DNA from: JBFHNV01 sp965365655
GTDB taxonomy: Bacteria; Pseudomonadota; Gammaproteobacteria; HK1
Direction: 5' to 3'
Assembly (NCBI GenBank): GCA_965365655.1
Contig: CBDUCN010000036.1
Coordinates: 1 to 24,134 of the forward strand
Length of the DNA: 24,134 nt
The position numbers and the translations under genes are program-made. The notes below the pieces were generated by a model. It made no database searches and was not told the origin of the DNA. It saw only the letters and a program-made list of their open reading frames with translations. This document shows, in pieces, positions 1-8,841 of the stretch. Position 1 is the stretch's first letter; every line of letters starts with the position of its first letter.

Positions 1-1
1 G

Positions 2-625
2 GAGCAGGAGAACGTCTTCTACTACATCACGGTGATGAACGAGAACTACGCTCACCCGGACATGCCCGAGGGCGCCGAGCAGGCGATCCTGAAGGGCATG
101 TACCTGCTGCGCGAGGGCGAAGGCGACGGGCCCACGGTGCAGCTCATGGGCTCGGGCACGATCCTGCGCGAGGTCGAGGCGGCGGCCGGGCTGCTGCGCG
201 ACGACTTCGGCGTGCGCGCCGACGTGTGGAGCGCGCCGTCGTTCACCGAGCTTCGCCGCGACGGCGTGGACGCGCAGCGCTGGAACATGCTGCACCCGGA
301 GGACACGCCCCGGCAGTCCTACGTGGAGCAGTGCCTGGAGCCGCGCCGCGGCCCCGTGGTCGCGGCCACCGACTACGTGCGGCTGTTCGCGGACCAGATC
401 CGCGAGTTCGTGCCGCGGCGCTTCGTCGCGCTGGGCACCGACGGCTTCGGGCGCAGCGACGTGCGCGCGGAGCTTCGCAGGTTCTTCGAGGTGAACCGGC
501 ACTACGTGGTCGTCGCCGCGCTGCAGGCGCTGGCCGCCGACGGCGACGTGCCGCGCTCGAAGGTCAAGGAGGCGATCGAGAAGTACGGCATCGATCCCGA
601 CAAGCCGAACCCGCTCACCGTCTGA
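2..625 (+). CDS. aceE: Pyruvate dehydrogenase E1 component, 3' part
   Basis: C-terminal 207 residues of the homodimeric, thiamine-diphosphate-dependent E1 of the pyruvate dehydrogenase complex, which decarboxylates pyruvate and acetylates the lipoyl groups of E2. The gene is open at the left window edge, so its start is not visible. The family is nearly 900 residues long, so roughly the last quarter is present. Recognisable family stretches are ENYAHPDMPEGAEQ, QLMGSGTILREV, SFTELRRDGVDAQRWNMLHP and LGTDGFGRSDVRAELRRFFEV, all characteristic of the E. coli AceE type and not of the alpha/beta heterotetrameric E1. The end (DKPNPLTV) also matches the family. aceF follows after 20 bp, so the two genes are almost certainly co-transcribed. 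No frameshift is seen. Confidence 0.96.
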   Translation, partial: EQENVFYYITVMNENYAHPDMPEGAEQAILKGMYLLREGEGDGPTVQLMGSGTILREVEAAAGLLRDDFGVRADVWSAPSFTELRRDGVDAQRWNMLHPEDTPRQSYVEQCLEPRRGPVVAATDYVRLFADQIREFVPRRFVALGTDGFGRSDVRAELRRFFEVNRHYVVVAALQALAADGDVPRSKVKEAIEKYGIDPDKPNPLTV

Positions 626-645
626 AGTCAGCCGAGGACAGCACC

Positions 646-2400
<1,755 letters not shown>

Positions 2401-2444
2401 CGGCAGGCGGCACCACGCGCTAGCGGTCACACAGGCATCGCCGG

Positions 2445-2509
2445 GCGCGGCGCGGGCTCGAGTCCGCGCCGCGCGAGCACCGACCCCGGGGGCGCGCGCG
2501 GCGCGCCCC
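2445..2509 (+). other. Two adjacent GC hairpins between aceF and lpdA
   Basis: In the 132-bp gap between aceF and lpdA there are two perfect inverted repeats. The first has 11-bp arms at 2445-2455 and 2464-2474 around an 8-nt loop (GCTCGAGT). The second has 9-bp arms GGGGCGCGC (2489-2497) and GCGCGCCCC (2501-2509) around a 3-nt loop. Neither is followed by a T-run, so they are not classical intrinsic terminators. Partial attenuation, mRNA processing or 3'-end protection that balances E2 against E3 is possible. The function is inferred. Confidence 0.5.
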
Positions 2510-2532
2510 GGCACACCCTCCGAGGCAGACCC

Positions 2533-4398
2533 ATGTCCGAAATCACCAAGGTCACGGTTCCCGACATCGGCGACTTCAACGACGTCGAGATCATCGAGGT
2601 GCTGGTCGCCGAGGGCGACAGCGTGGAGGCCGAGCAGCCGCTGATCACCCTCGAGAGCGACAAGGCGAGCATGGACGTGCCCTCCCCCGCCGCGGGCGTG
2701 GTGCAGACGTTGCACGTGAAGCTGGGCGACCGCGTGTCCGAGGGCTCGCTGGTGCTCGAACTCGCGAGCGAGGCCGGCGCCACCGGGAGCGATCGGGCCG
2801 ACGACGCCGACTTCCTTCCGGGCGGTGACGGCGAGGTCGCCGCGGCGCCGGTGGGCGCGGCCGCGGCGGCGGGCCGCGCCGGCACCGACGAGGCCGACGA
2901 CGACGACTTCCTGGACATCGGCGGCGGCGGCGGCGGCGGCACGGAGCACGTGGGCCTCGGCGACGAGGACGACGCCGACGCGAAGCAGATCGCGTGCGAG
3001 GTGGTGGTGCTGGGCGCCGGTCCCGGCGGCTACACCGCGGCGTTTCGCGCCGCGGACCTCGGCAAGAAGACGGTGCTCGTGGAGCGCTACCCGACGCTGG
3101 GCGGCGTCTGCCTGAACGTCGGCTGCATCCCGTCGAAGGCGCTGCTGCACACCGCCGAGGTCATGGACGCGGTGAAGGCGATGGCCGATCACGGCGTGCG
3201 CTACGGCGAGCCCAGCCTCGACCTCGACGCGCTGCGCGGCTGGAAGTCGCAGGTGGTGGGCCAGCTCACGAAGGGCCTCGCCGGGCTCGCGAAGCAGCGC
3301 AAGGTCGAGGTGGTGCAGGGCGTCGGCGCGTTCGCCGACCCGCACACCCTGCGCGTGGAAGGCGACGACGGCGTGACCCGCATCCGCTTCGAGAACGCGA
3401 TCATCGCGGCCGGCTCGCAGGCGGTGAAGATCCCGGGCTTCCCGAACGACGACCCGCGGCTGATGGACTCCACCGACGCGCTGGAGCTGGACGAGATCCC
3501 CGGGCGCCTGCTGGTCGTGGGCGGCGGCATCATCGGCCTCGAGATGGCCTGCGTGTACGACGCGCTGGGCGCGAAGGTGTCGGTGGTGGAGCTGCTGGAC
3601 GGCCTGATGACCGGCGCCGACCGCGACATCGTGAAGCCGCTCGAGACCCGCATCCGCAAGCGCTACGAGAACATCTGGGTGAAGACCAAGGTCACCGGCA
3701 TCGAGGCCACCGCGGACGGCCTGAAGGTGTCCTTCGAGGGCGACAAGGCGCCGGCGTCGGACACCTTCGACCGCGTGCTGGTCGCCGTGGGGCGAAGCCC
3801 CAACGGCAAGAAGATCGGCGCGGAGAACGCCGGCGTGAAGGTGGACGAGCGCGGCTTCATCGCCGTCGACAAGCAGCAGCGCACCAACGTGCCCCACATC
3901 TTCGCGATCGGCGACGTGGTCGGCCAGCCGATGCTCGCGCACAAGGCAACCCACGAGGGCAAGGTCGCGGCGGAGGTCGCGGCCGGCGAGAAATCCGCGT
4001 TCGACGCGCTCACCATCCCGTCGGTGGCCTACACCGATCCGGAGGTCGCGTGGTGCGGCCTGACCGAGATCGAGGCCAAGGCGAAGGGCATCGAGTACGA
4101 GAAGGGATCGTTCCCGTGGGCCGCGAGCGGCCGCGCGCTCGGCATCGGGCGCAGCGAGGGTCTGACCAAGGTGCTGTTCGACAAGCAGTCCGGCCGCGTG
4201 CTGGGTGCCGGCATCGTCGGCCCGCACGCCGGCGACCTGATCGCGGAGGCGACGCTGGCGCTGGAGCTGGGCGCGGACGCCGAGGACCTGGGCCTCACCA
4301 TCCACCCGCACCCCACGCTGTCGGAGACGGTCAACTTCGCCGCCGAGATGGCGCACGGCACGATCACCGACCTGTACGTGCCGAAGCGCAAGAAGTAG
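2533..4398 (+). CDS. lpdA: Dihydrolipoyl dehydrogenase (E3) with N-terminal lipoyl domain
   Basis: E3 of the pyruvate dehydrogenase complex (621 aa), a flavoprotein that reoxidises dihydrolipoyl groups with NAD+. It has an N-terminal lipoyl domain (about 2-78, lipoylated Lys44 in SDKASMDV), then an unusual Asp/Gly-rich linker (79-154), then a full E3. Seen in the E3 part: the FAD-binding GAGPGG at 161-166, the redox-active pair Cys193/Cys198 in GGVCLNVGC, the NAD-binding GGGIIGLE stretch, the second FAD motif IFAIGD, and the C-terminal HPHPTLSE with the likely base His593 and Glu598. An E3 carrying a lipoyl domain is a known arrangement in beta- and gammaproteobacterial PDH operons. The ATG at 2533 has a weak GAGG upstream and begins the lipoyl domain directly. 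Its lipoyl domain resembles both AceF copies. Confidence 0.96.
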   Translation: MSEITKVTVPDIGDFNDVEIIEVLVAEGDSVEAEQPLITLESDKASMDVPSPAAGVVQTLHVKLGDRVSEGSLVLELASEAGATGSDRADDADFLPGGDGEVAAAPVGAAAAAGRAGTDEADDDDFLDIGGGGGGGTEHVGLGDEDDADAKQIACEVVVLGAGPGGYTAAFRAADLGKKTVLVERYPTLGGVCLNVGCIPSKALLHTAEVMDAVKAMADHGVRYGEPSLDLDALRGWKSQVVGQLTKGLAGLAKQRKVEVVQGVGAFADPHTLRVEGDDGVTRIRFENAIIAAGSQAVKIPGFPNDDPRLMDSTDALELDEIPGRLLVVGGGIIGLEMACVYDALGAKVSVVELLDGLMTGADRDIVKPLETRIRKRYENIWVKTKVTGIEATADGLKVSFEGDKAPASDTFDRVLVAVGRSPNGKKIGAENAGVKVDERGFIAVDKQQRTNVPHIFAIGDVVGQPMLAHKATHEGKVAAEVAAGEKSAFDALTIPSVAYTDPEVAWCGLTEIEAKAKGIEYEKGSFPWAASGRALGIGRSEGLTKVLFDKQSGRVLGAGIVGPHAGDLIAEATLALELGADAEDLGLTIHPHPTLSETVNFAAEMAHGTITDLYVPKRKK

Positions 4399-4416
4399 GG
4401 GACGCCGCGGGCCCCG

Positions 4417-5205
4417 ATGTCCCCCGAGACGGTCGCGATCGCCCACCAGCACCTCGGCAGCGGCCCGCCGCTGCTGGTGCTGCACGGCCTGTTCGGCTCC
4501 GGCACGAACTGGCGGCGCATCGCGCGCGGCCTCGAGGACTGCCGCACCGTGCACCTGCTCGACGCGCGCAACCATGGCGCGTCGCCCCACGCGCCCGACA
4601 TGGACTACCGGCTGCTGGCGGCGGACGTCGCGGCGTGGATGGACCGCGAGGGCATCGACCGGGCCGACGTCATCGGCCACAGCATGGGCGGCAAGACCGC
4701 GATGCGCCTCGCGCTGGACGCGCCCGGACGCGTCGCGCGGCTGATGGTCGTGGACATCGCCCCGGCCGACTCCGCGAGCGATCACCTGCCGCTGCTGCGC
4801 GCGCTGCGCGCGCTGCCGGTCGAGCGCTTCACCCGACGCGCCGAGGCCGACGCGGCGCTCGCGCAGGACGTCCCCGACGCGGGCCTGCGCGCGTTCCTGC
4901 TGCAGAGCCTCACCGCGACCGACGGCGGCCTGCGCTGGCGACTGAACCTGGAGGCCATCGAGCGCTGCATGCCGGCGCTGCTCGGCTTCGACGTCGGCGA
5001 CGCGGAGCACTTCGACGGCGCCGCGCGCTTCGTGCGCGGCGCCGGCTCCGACTACGTGCGCGACGAGCACCTGCCGCGCATCCGCCGCCACTTCCCGGGC
5101 GCCGACGTCCGCACCGTCGAGGGTGCGGGCCACTGGGTGCACGCGGAACGGCCCGACGACTTCCTCGCCCTCGCCCGGGAGTTCCTGTCCTGCGCCGGCG
5201 GGTGA
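4417..5205 (+). CDS. ybfF: Alpha/beta hydrolase, YbfF-like esterase
   Basis: A 262-residue alpha/beta-fold hydrolase, most like the YbfF acyl-CoA/ester hydrolase family. Seen: the oxyanion-hole segment LLVLHGLFGSGTNWR near the N terminus, the nucleophile elbow GHSMGG with Ser89, Asp113 in VVDIAP (the position used as acid in YbfF-type enzymes), and the C-terminal GAGHWVHAERP with His239. Length matches the family. It begins 18 bp after lpdA, and its stop overlaps the start of the next gene, so it is probably part of the same transcript as the PDH genes. The true substrate is unknown. A short-chain ester or acyl-CoA thioester is the family-based guess, and the place beside an acetyl-CoA-producing operon is suggestive only. 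Confidence 0.85.
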   Translation: MSPETVAIAHQHLGSGPPLLVLHGLFGSGTNWRRIARGLEDCRTVHLLDARNHGASPHAPDMDYRLLAADVAAWMDREGIDRADVIGHSMGGKTAMRLALDAPGRVARLMVVDIAPADSASDHLPLLRALRALPVERFTRRAEADAALAQDVPDAGLRAFLLQSLTATDGGLRWRLNLEAIERCMPALLGFDVGDAEHFDGAARFVRGAGSDYVRDEHLPRIRRHFPGADVRTVEGAGHWVHAERPDDFLALAREFLSCAGG

Positions 5206-6281
5206 GCGGTGCGCGCCGCGCCGCCGCCGCGCTGAGCGTCCTCGCCGCCGTCGCCGCGTCGAGCGACGAGGCCGCGCCGCCGGATCCCGCGCCGCCACCG
5301 GCCATCGCGACGCCGTACCCGCTGTCGCGCGACCACGAGCCGGGCGACACGTACGACGGGCTGCGCCTGCTCGGCACCCTGAAGCTCTCGGCGGTGACCT
5401 TCCGCGGCCACCTGCTGGGCGGCCTCTCGGCGCTGGCCTGGGACGAGGACGACGCGGTGCTCTATGCGCTGAGCGATCGCGGCGTGCTGTTCCACCTCGG
5501 CGTCGACTTCGACGACGACGGCCGGCTGGCGGACGCGCGCCTGCTCGACGCCGTGCCCCTTCTCGATGCCCGCGGCAGCGCGCTGAAGGGCGCGCGTGCG
5601 GATTCCGAGGGAATGGTCGCGCTGCGCGCCGACAACGGCGTGCCCGGCGACGCGGAGCTGGCCGTGAGCTTCGAGCGTCACCCGCGGGTGATGCGCTACT
5701 CCACGCGCGGCAAGCTGCTGGGCGCGGTCGCGCTGCCGTCCGGCCTGCGCGACCGCGACAGCTACCGCAGCTCGAACCGCGGCCTCGAGTCCCTCGCCTG
5801 GCACCCGGTCCACGGCTTCGTGACCGGCGTGGAGCAGCCGTTCAAGGACGTCACGGACGGCGAGGTGCAGATCCACGCGCTGGGCGACGGCACCGCGGGC
5901 GCGCGCCGGCGCTGGTGGCGCTACCCGCTGGCCCCCGAGCCCAACGCCGGCCTCGTCGACATCGCGACGCTGCCCGACGGCACGCTGCTGACGCTGGAGC
6001 GCGGCTACGGCTTCTTCTTCGTGCCGTTCATCACGACGCTGCGCCGCGTGCCGTCACTGCCGGGCGAGGACGGCGCGCTGCTCGAGCCGGTCACCGTCGC
6101 GCGGCTCAACACCGGGCAGGGCTGGGCGCTGGACAACTTCGAGGGCGTGGCGCTGCTGCCCGGCGGACGGCTGCTGATGGTCAGCGACGACAACACGCGC
6201 GCGGTGCAGGCGACGCTGCTCGCGGCGTTCGAGCTGCTGGACGCCGGGCCGCAGACGGAGCGGCGCCGGCCCCCTCCCTGA
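5202..6281 (+). CDS. Secreted esterase-like phytase-family (PF13449-type) protein
   Basis: A protein of about 359 residues resembling the 'esterase-like activity of phytase' family, a predicted beta-propeller whose chemistry is poorly defined. Typical segments are FRGHLLGGLSALAWDEDD, RGLESLAWHP, EPNAGLVDIATLPDG and DNFEGVALLPGGRLLMVSDDN. The open frame runs far upstream because of the high GC. A GTG at 5202 was chosen because it overlaps the preceding stop codon (GTGA), implying translational coupling, and because it gives an N terminus that looks like a signal peptide (MSGARRAAAALSVLAAVAAS). No lipobox cysteine is present, so a periplasmic or secreted soluble protein is expected. It converges on the MFS gene with only 21 bp between the two stop codons. 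Confidence 0.8.
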   Translation: MSGARRAAAALSVLAAVAASSDEAAPPDPAPPPAIATPYPLSRDHEPGDTYDGLRLLGTLKLSAVTFRGHLLGGLSALAWDEDDAVLYALSDRGVLFHLGVDFDDDGRLADARLLDAVPLLDARGSALKGARADSEGMVALRADNGVPGDAELAVSFERHPRVMRYSTRGKLLGAVALPSGLRDRDSYRSSNRGLESLAWHPVHGFVTGVEQPFKDVTDGEVQIHALGDGTAGARRRWWRYPLAPEPNAGLVDIATLPDGTLLTLERGYGFFFVPFITTLRRVPSLPGEDGALLEPVTVARLNTGQGWALDNFEGVALLPGGRLLMVSDDNTRAVQATLLAAFELLDAGPQTERRRPPP

Positions 6282-6302
6282 GCCCCGCGCACGCGCGCCG
6301 CG

Positions 6303-7508
6303 TCAGCCGCTGCGCGCGACCAGCCGCGCGACCGGGCGGTCGTCGATCGGCGCGTGCAGCAGCGCCGCGGCGAGCCCGAGGCCGGCGGCGATCCACCACA
6401 CCGCCGTATAGCTGCCGGTCGCGTCGAACACGCGCCCGCCGACCCACGCGCCCATGAAGTTGCCGATCTGGTGGCTGAGGTAGACGACCGCGTACAGCGT
6501 CGCCATGTAGCGCGGCCCGAACACCTGCGCGATCAGGCCGCTGGTCAGCGGCACCGTGCCGAGCCAGATGAAGCCCATGATCGCCGAGAACACGAGCACC
6601 GACGCCTCCGTGACCGGGAGGGACACGAACACCGCGATCAGCAGCGTGCGCGCGAGGTAGATCCCGCACAGCAGGTACTTCATGCGATAGCGCCCGCCGA
6701 GCGCGCCCGAGGTCCACGCGCCGAACACGTTGAAGAACGCGATGACGACCAGCGTGGTCGCGGCGAGCTCCTTGCCGAGGCCCGCGTCCTCGACGAACGC
6801 GGGCAGGTGCGACGCGACGAACTGCACCTGGAAGCCGCACACGAAGAAGCCGGCCGTCAGCAGCAGGTATCCACGGTGGGCGCGCGCCTCGGCGAGCGCC
6901 TCGCGCAGCGTCTGCGTGTCCGGCTCCTTCGCCGCGCCCCGCCCGGCGAACGCGAGGCACAGCGCGAGCGGGACGACCAGCGCGGCGCCGGCGGCGAGCG
7001 CGGCCATCGCCGCGGCCCAGCCGTGGGACGCGATCACGTACTGGGTCAGCGGGACGATCGCGAGCTGGCCCGCGGTGCCGCCGGCGACGACGAAGCCCAG
7101 CCACGCCGAGCGCCGTCCCGGCGGCGCGTTGCGACCGGCCACCGACAGCAGCACCGGCATGCCGCATGCCGACAGCCCCATGCCGGCCAGCAGCCCGCCG
7201 CCGAGCAGCATCCCCTCGGGTGTGACCGACTGCGACATCAGCCACAGGCCCAGCGTGTACGCGATGCCGCCGCCCAGCACCGTCCTGCCGGCCCCCCAGC
7301 GGTCGGCGAGCGCGCCGGCGAACGGCGCCGCGACGCCGTTCAGCAGCGCCTGCACCGCGATCACCAGCGAGAAGGTCTCGCGCCCCCAGTCCAGGCTCAC
7401 GCTCACCGGCACGACGAACAGGCCGAACGACTGCCGGATGCCAAACGCGATCGCGACCGTGAGGGCGGCGCAGACCAGGACGCTCAGGGCGCGGGGCGGG
7501 GCGGTCAA
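6303..7508 (-). CDS. Major facilitator superfamily transporter
   Basis: A 401-residue, very hydrophobic protein with about 12 predicted membrane segments. It carries the MFS loop-2/3 signature GALADRWGAG (residues 65-74) and a weaker partner (ALGGRYRMKYLL) at the same place in the second half. The opening (FGIRQSFGLFVVPVSVSLDWGRETFSLVIA) resembles the oxalate/formate-antiporter and monocarboxylate branch of MFS, but the substrate cannot be read from sequence. The only start that fits is a TTG at 7508; no ATG or GTG begins the first helix, so the start is uncertain. The gene lies 189 bp downstream of the PEP-CTERM gene on the same strand, with a hairpin between them, so it may have its own promoter. 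Confidence 0.88.
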   Translation of the reverse strand: MTAPPRALSVLVCAALTVAIAFGIRQSFGLFVVPVSVSLDWGRETFSLVIAVQALLNGVAAPFAGALADRWGAGRTVLGGGIAYTLGLWLMSQSVTPEGMLLGGGLLAGMGLSACGMPVLLSVAGRNAPPGRRSAWLGFVVAGGTAGQLAIVPLTQYVIASHGWAAAMAALAAGAALVVPLALCLAFAGRGAAKEPDTQTLREALAEARAHRGYLLLTAGFFVCGFQVQFVASHLPAFVEDAGLGKELAATTLVVIAFFNVFGAWTSGALGGRYRMKYLLCGIYLARTLLIAVFVSLPVTEASVLVFSAIMGFIWLGTVPLTSGLIAQVFGPRYMATLYAVVYLSHQIGNFMGAWVGGRVFDATGSYTAVWWIAAGLGLAAALLHAPIDDRPVARLVARSG

Positions 7509-7669
7509 CGGGCGGGCCTCGAAGGCAAATGCCGTCGCACCGGCGCGACGGGGGACGCCGGAACCTACCCCAAAGCTTCGGGCAGGGCGACCGCGACGTT
7601 CGCGGCCATGGCCTGGACGGAACCGCTGCCGCCATCGTTGCCGCCGCGCGCCGGCTCCGGATGTCGACA

Positions 7670-7691
7670 GCGCGGCGCGAAGGCGCCGCGC
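7670..7691 (-). terminator. Hairpin just downstream of the PEP-CTERM gene
   Basis: A perfect 9-bp GC stem (arms 7670-7678 and 7683-7691) closed by the tetraloop CTTC on the minus strand. It starts six bases after the PEP-CTERM stop codon. No T-run follows, so it is a terminator-like or 3'-end-stabilising hairpin, not a textbook intrinsic terminator. The rest of the 7509-7697 gap shows no gene. Confidence 0.5.
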
Positions 7692-7697
7692 CCGGGA

Positions 7698-8597
7698 TCA
7701 GCGCCGGCGCTTGCGCACGGCGACCAGCCCGCCGGCCAGCAGCAGCAAGGCCCCCGGCTCGGGACACTCCACGGCGAGCGGGTCCAGCGAGCAGTCGAAG
7801 GTGCTGGCCAGCGCGTTCAGGTTGTCGCCCGCGTTCAGGCCGAGCTGCGCGGCCGGAATCACGGTCCCGGCGGTCGAGAAGATGTCGGCCGTCGAGCCGC
7901 CTCCCAGCGACGGCGAGCCGGGCGCCAGCGAGTAACGGATGGGCCCGGCCGGGAAGCCGGGGACCACGGCGACACCGCCGTCCAGCGCGTCGATGTCGTC
8001 GGCGGCGCTGAGCCCGAGCTGGGTCGCTGTGAGGTGGACCGACGGCGCCTGTCCCGGCGCCCCGACGAGGATGTCCGCGGCCGACGCACCGAGCGCCGCC
8101 AGCGTCGGCGAGCCGGCCGACAGCGAGAAGAAGAACGGCGCCGACGCGTCGAAGCTCAGCCAGTACATCGCGTCGAGATCGTCGAGCAGCGCGAGGCCCA
8201 GCACCTGCTCGTCGACGGCCAGCGAGTTGCCGTTCGGCAGCGCACCGCCGAGCGACAGCGCGGCGAAGACATCGCCCGACTGCTCGCCGGCGTTCGCTTC
8301 GGCACGCACGGCCGTGCCCGGCGCACCGGTGCTCGCTCGATCGACGCTCATCCAGGTCAGGATGGAGCCCGCGAAGCCCTGATGCAGCGCATCGATGTCG
8401 TCGCCGGGGAGCAGACGGAGCTGCGCCGCGGTGGCGACCACGGTGAAGGTGTTGCCGCCCGCGGACTGAAGGAGATCCGCCGGACCGACGCCCGCCACCG
8501 TCGACGACGGGTCGACCGAGAACACGATCGCGTGGCTTGCCTGGCCACCGAGGGCGAGCGCTCCCGCCACCATGAGCCGCACCAGGATCTTCTTCAT
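7698..8597 (-). CDS. PEP-CTERM sorting-signal surface protein with four DDIDAL repeats
   Basis: A 299-residue exported protein. It has an N-terminal signal peptide (MKKILVRLMVAGALALGGQASHA, cleavage near residue 23) and ends in a canonical PEP-CTERM tripartite signal: CPEP at 278-281, a hydrophobic stretch (GALLLLAGGLVAV), then a basic tail RKRRR. In known systems this signal is processed by exosortase (EpsH family), and the protein is linked to exopolysaccharide. Between them lie four degenerate repeats, each ending in a D(D/N)(I/L)(D/N)A-type motif: DDIDAL at 66-71, DDLDAM at 139-144, DDIDAL at 200-205 and DNLNAL at 258-263. Each is preceded by an ADIL/ADIF-like segment and a QLxL-like segment. 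The ATG at 8597 was chosen over much longer open frame because it starts the signal peptide and has GGAG 10 nt upstream. No exosortase gene is in the window. Confidence 0.88.
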   Translation of the reverse strand: MKKILVRLMVAGALALGGQASHAIVFSVDPSSTVAGVGPADLLQSAGGNTFTVVATAAQLRLLPGDDIDALHQGFAGSILTWMSVDRASTGAPGTAVRAEANAGEQSGDVFAALSLGGALPNGNSLAVDEQVLGLALLDDLDAMYWLSFDASAPFFFSLSAGSPTLAALGASAADILVGAPGQAPSVHLTATQLGLSAADDIDALDGGVAVVPGFPAGPIRYSLAPGSPSLGGGSTADIFSTAGTVIPAAQLGLNAGDNLNALASTFDCSLDPLAVECPEPGALLLLAGGLVAVRKRRR

Positions 8598-8624
8598 CGG
8601 CAGGACACTCCGTGAGGGACTCGG

Positions 8625-8639
8625 GCAAGCTGCATTCCT
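8625..8639 (-). promoter_or_regulatory. Weaker second -24/-12-like site
   Basis: On the minus strand, AGGAATG-CAGC-TTGC lies 20 bp closer to the PEP-CTERM gene than the main site. It has a perfect -12 element (TTGC) and correct GG-N10-GC spacing but a poor -24 element. Transcription from it would start almost at the ribosome binding site, so it is the less likely promoter. Confidence 0.25.
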
Positions 8640-8643
8640 GCGG

Positions 8644-8659
8644 TGCACGTTGCGTGCCA
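8644..8659 (-). promoter_or_regulatory. Sigma-54 (-24/-12) promoter of the PEP-CTERM gene
   Basis: On the minus strand the sequence reads TGGCACG-CAAC-GTGCA. This matches the sigma-54 consensus TGGCACG-N4-TTGCA with one mismatch in the -12 element, and the invariant GG and GC are exactly 10 nt apart. The base before it is C, matching the preferred Y. Transcription would start near 8633, giving a leader of about 36 nt before the ATG at 8597. Sigma-54 control of PEP-CTERM genes through the PrsK/PrsR two-component pair is known from exosortase-carrying bacteria. Its use here is inferred. Confidence 0.7.
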
Positions 8660-8679
8660 GACCTCGACTCGATGCCGGG

Positions 8680-8758
8680 GATCGTCGTCGGCTGCCGCGC
8701 AATCCGTTGAATCGCGGGACACAACGTCTCGGCGCCTGCGCGGTGGCCGACGACGATC
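8680..8758. repeat. Inverted repeat with 21-nt arms upstream of the sigma-54 promoter
   Basis: Arms 8680-8700 and 8738-8758 are inverted copies with 19 of 21 positions matching, including a perfect 13-bp core (GATCGTCGTCGGC / GCCGACGACGATC). They are separated by 37 bp. The repeat lies about 45-125 bp upstream of the predicted transcription start of the PEP-CTERM gene. It could be a pair of activator half sites, a cruciform, or a structured RNA if transcribed. The function is inferred. Confidence 0.55.
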
Positions 8759-8792
8759 TGCAGGCGATGCCCGGCCACCGGCTTCCCGGGAC

Positions 8793-8809
8793 GTAAAGGA
8801 ATTCGACAA
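8793..8809 (-). promoter_or_regulatory. GTAAAG-N5-CGACAA motif, copy 1 (candidate activator site)
   Basis: The plus strand reads GTAAAG, five bases (GAATT), then CGACAA. Read toward the PEP-CTERM gene this is TTGTCG-N5-CTTTAC. It sits about 170 bp upstream of the predicted sigma-54 start, within the usual range for an enhancer-binding-protein site. An exact second copy lies at 8994-9010. The AT-rich half is conspicuous in such GC-rich DNA. Confidence 0.5.
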
Positions 8810-8825
8810 ATCCGCTCGCCGCGAA

Positions 8826-8841
8826 ATTGACCGGCGTCAAT
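8826..8841. promoter_or_regulatory. FNR/FixK-like dyad
   Basis: A perfect inverted repeat ATTGAC-CGGC-GTCAAT. The core TTGAC-N4-GTCAA has the spacing and nearly the sequence of the FNR/ANR/FixK box (TTGAT-N4-ATCAA). It lies in the long leader between the PEP-CTERM gene and the DUF222 remnant, about 190 bp upstream of the predicted sigma-54 start. Which gene it would serve is not clear. Confidence 0.35.

Noticed and set aside
2451..2474. tRNA T-arm-like string GGGCTCGAGTCC
   Set aside because: The stem pairs with an 8-nt loop, not the 7-nt T loop, and no acceptor, D or anticodon arms are present.
6354..8615. A plus-strand open frame of 753 codons opposite the MFS and PEP-CTERM genes
   Set aside because: Low-complexity Arg/Gln/His translation; the opposite strand carries recognisable proteins with signal peptide and membrane segments.
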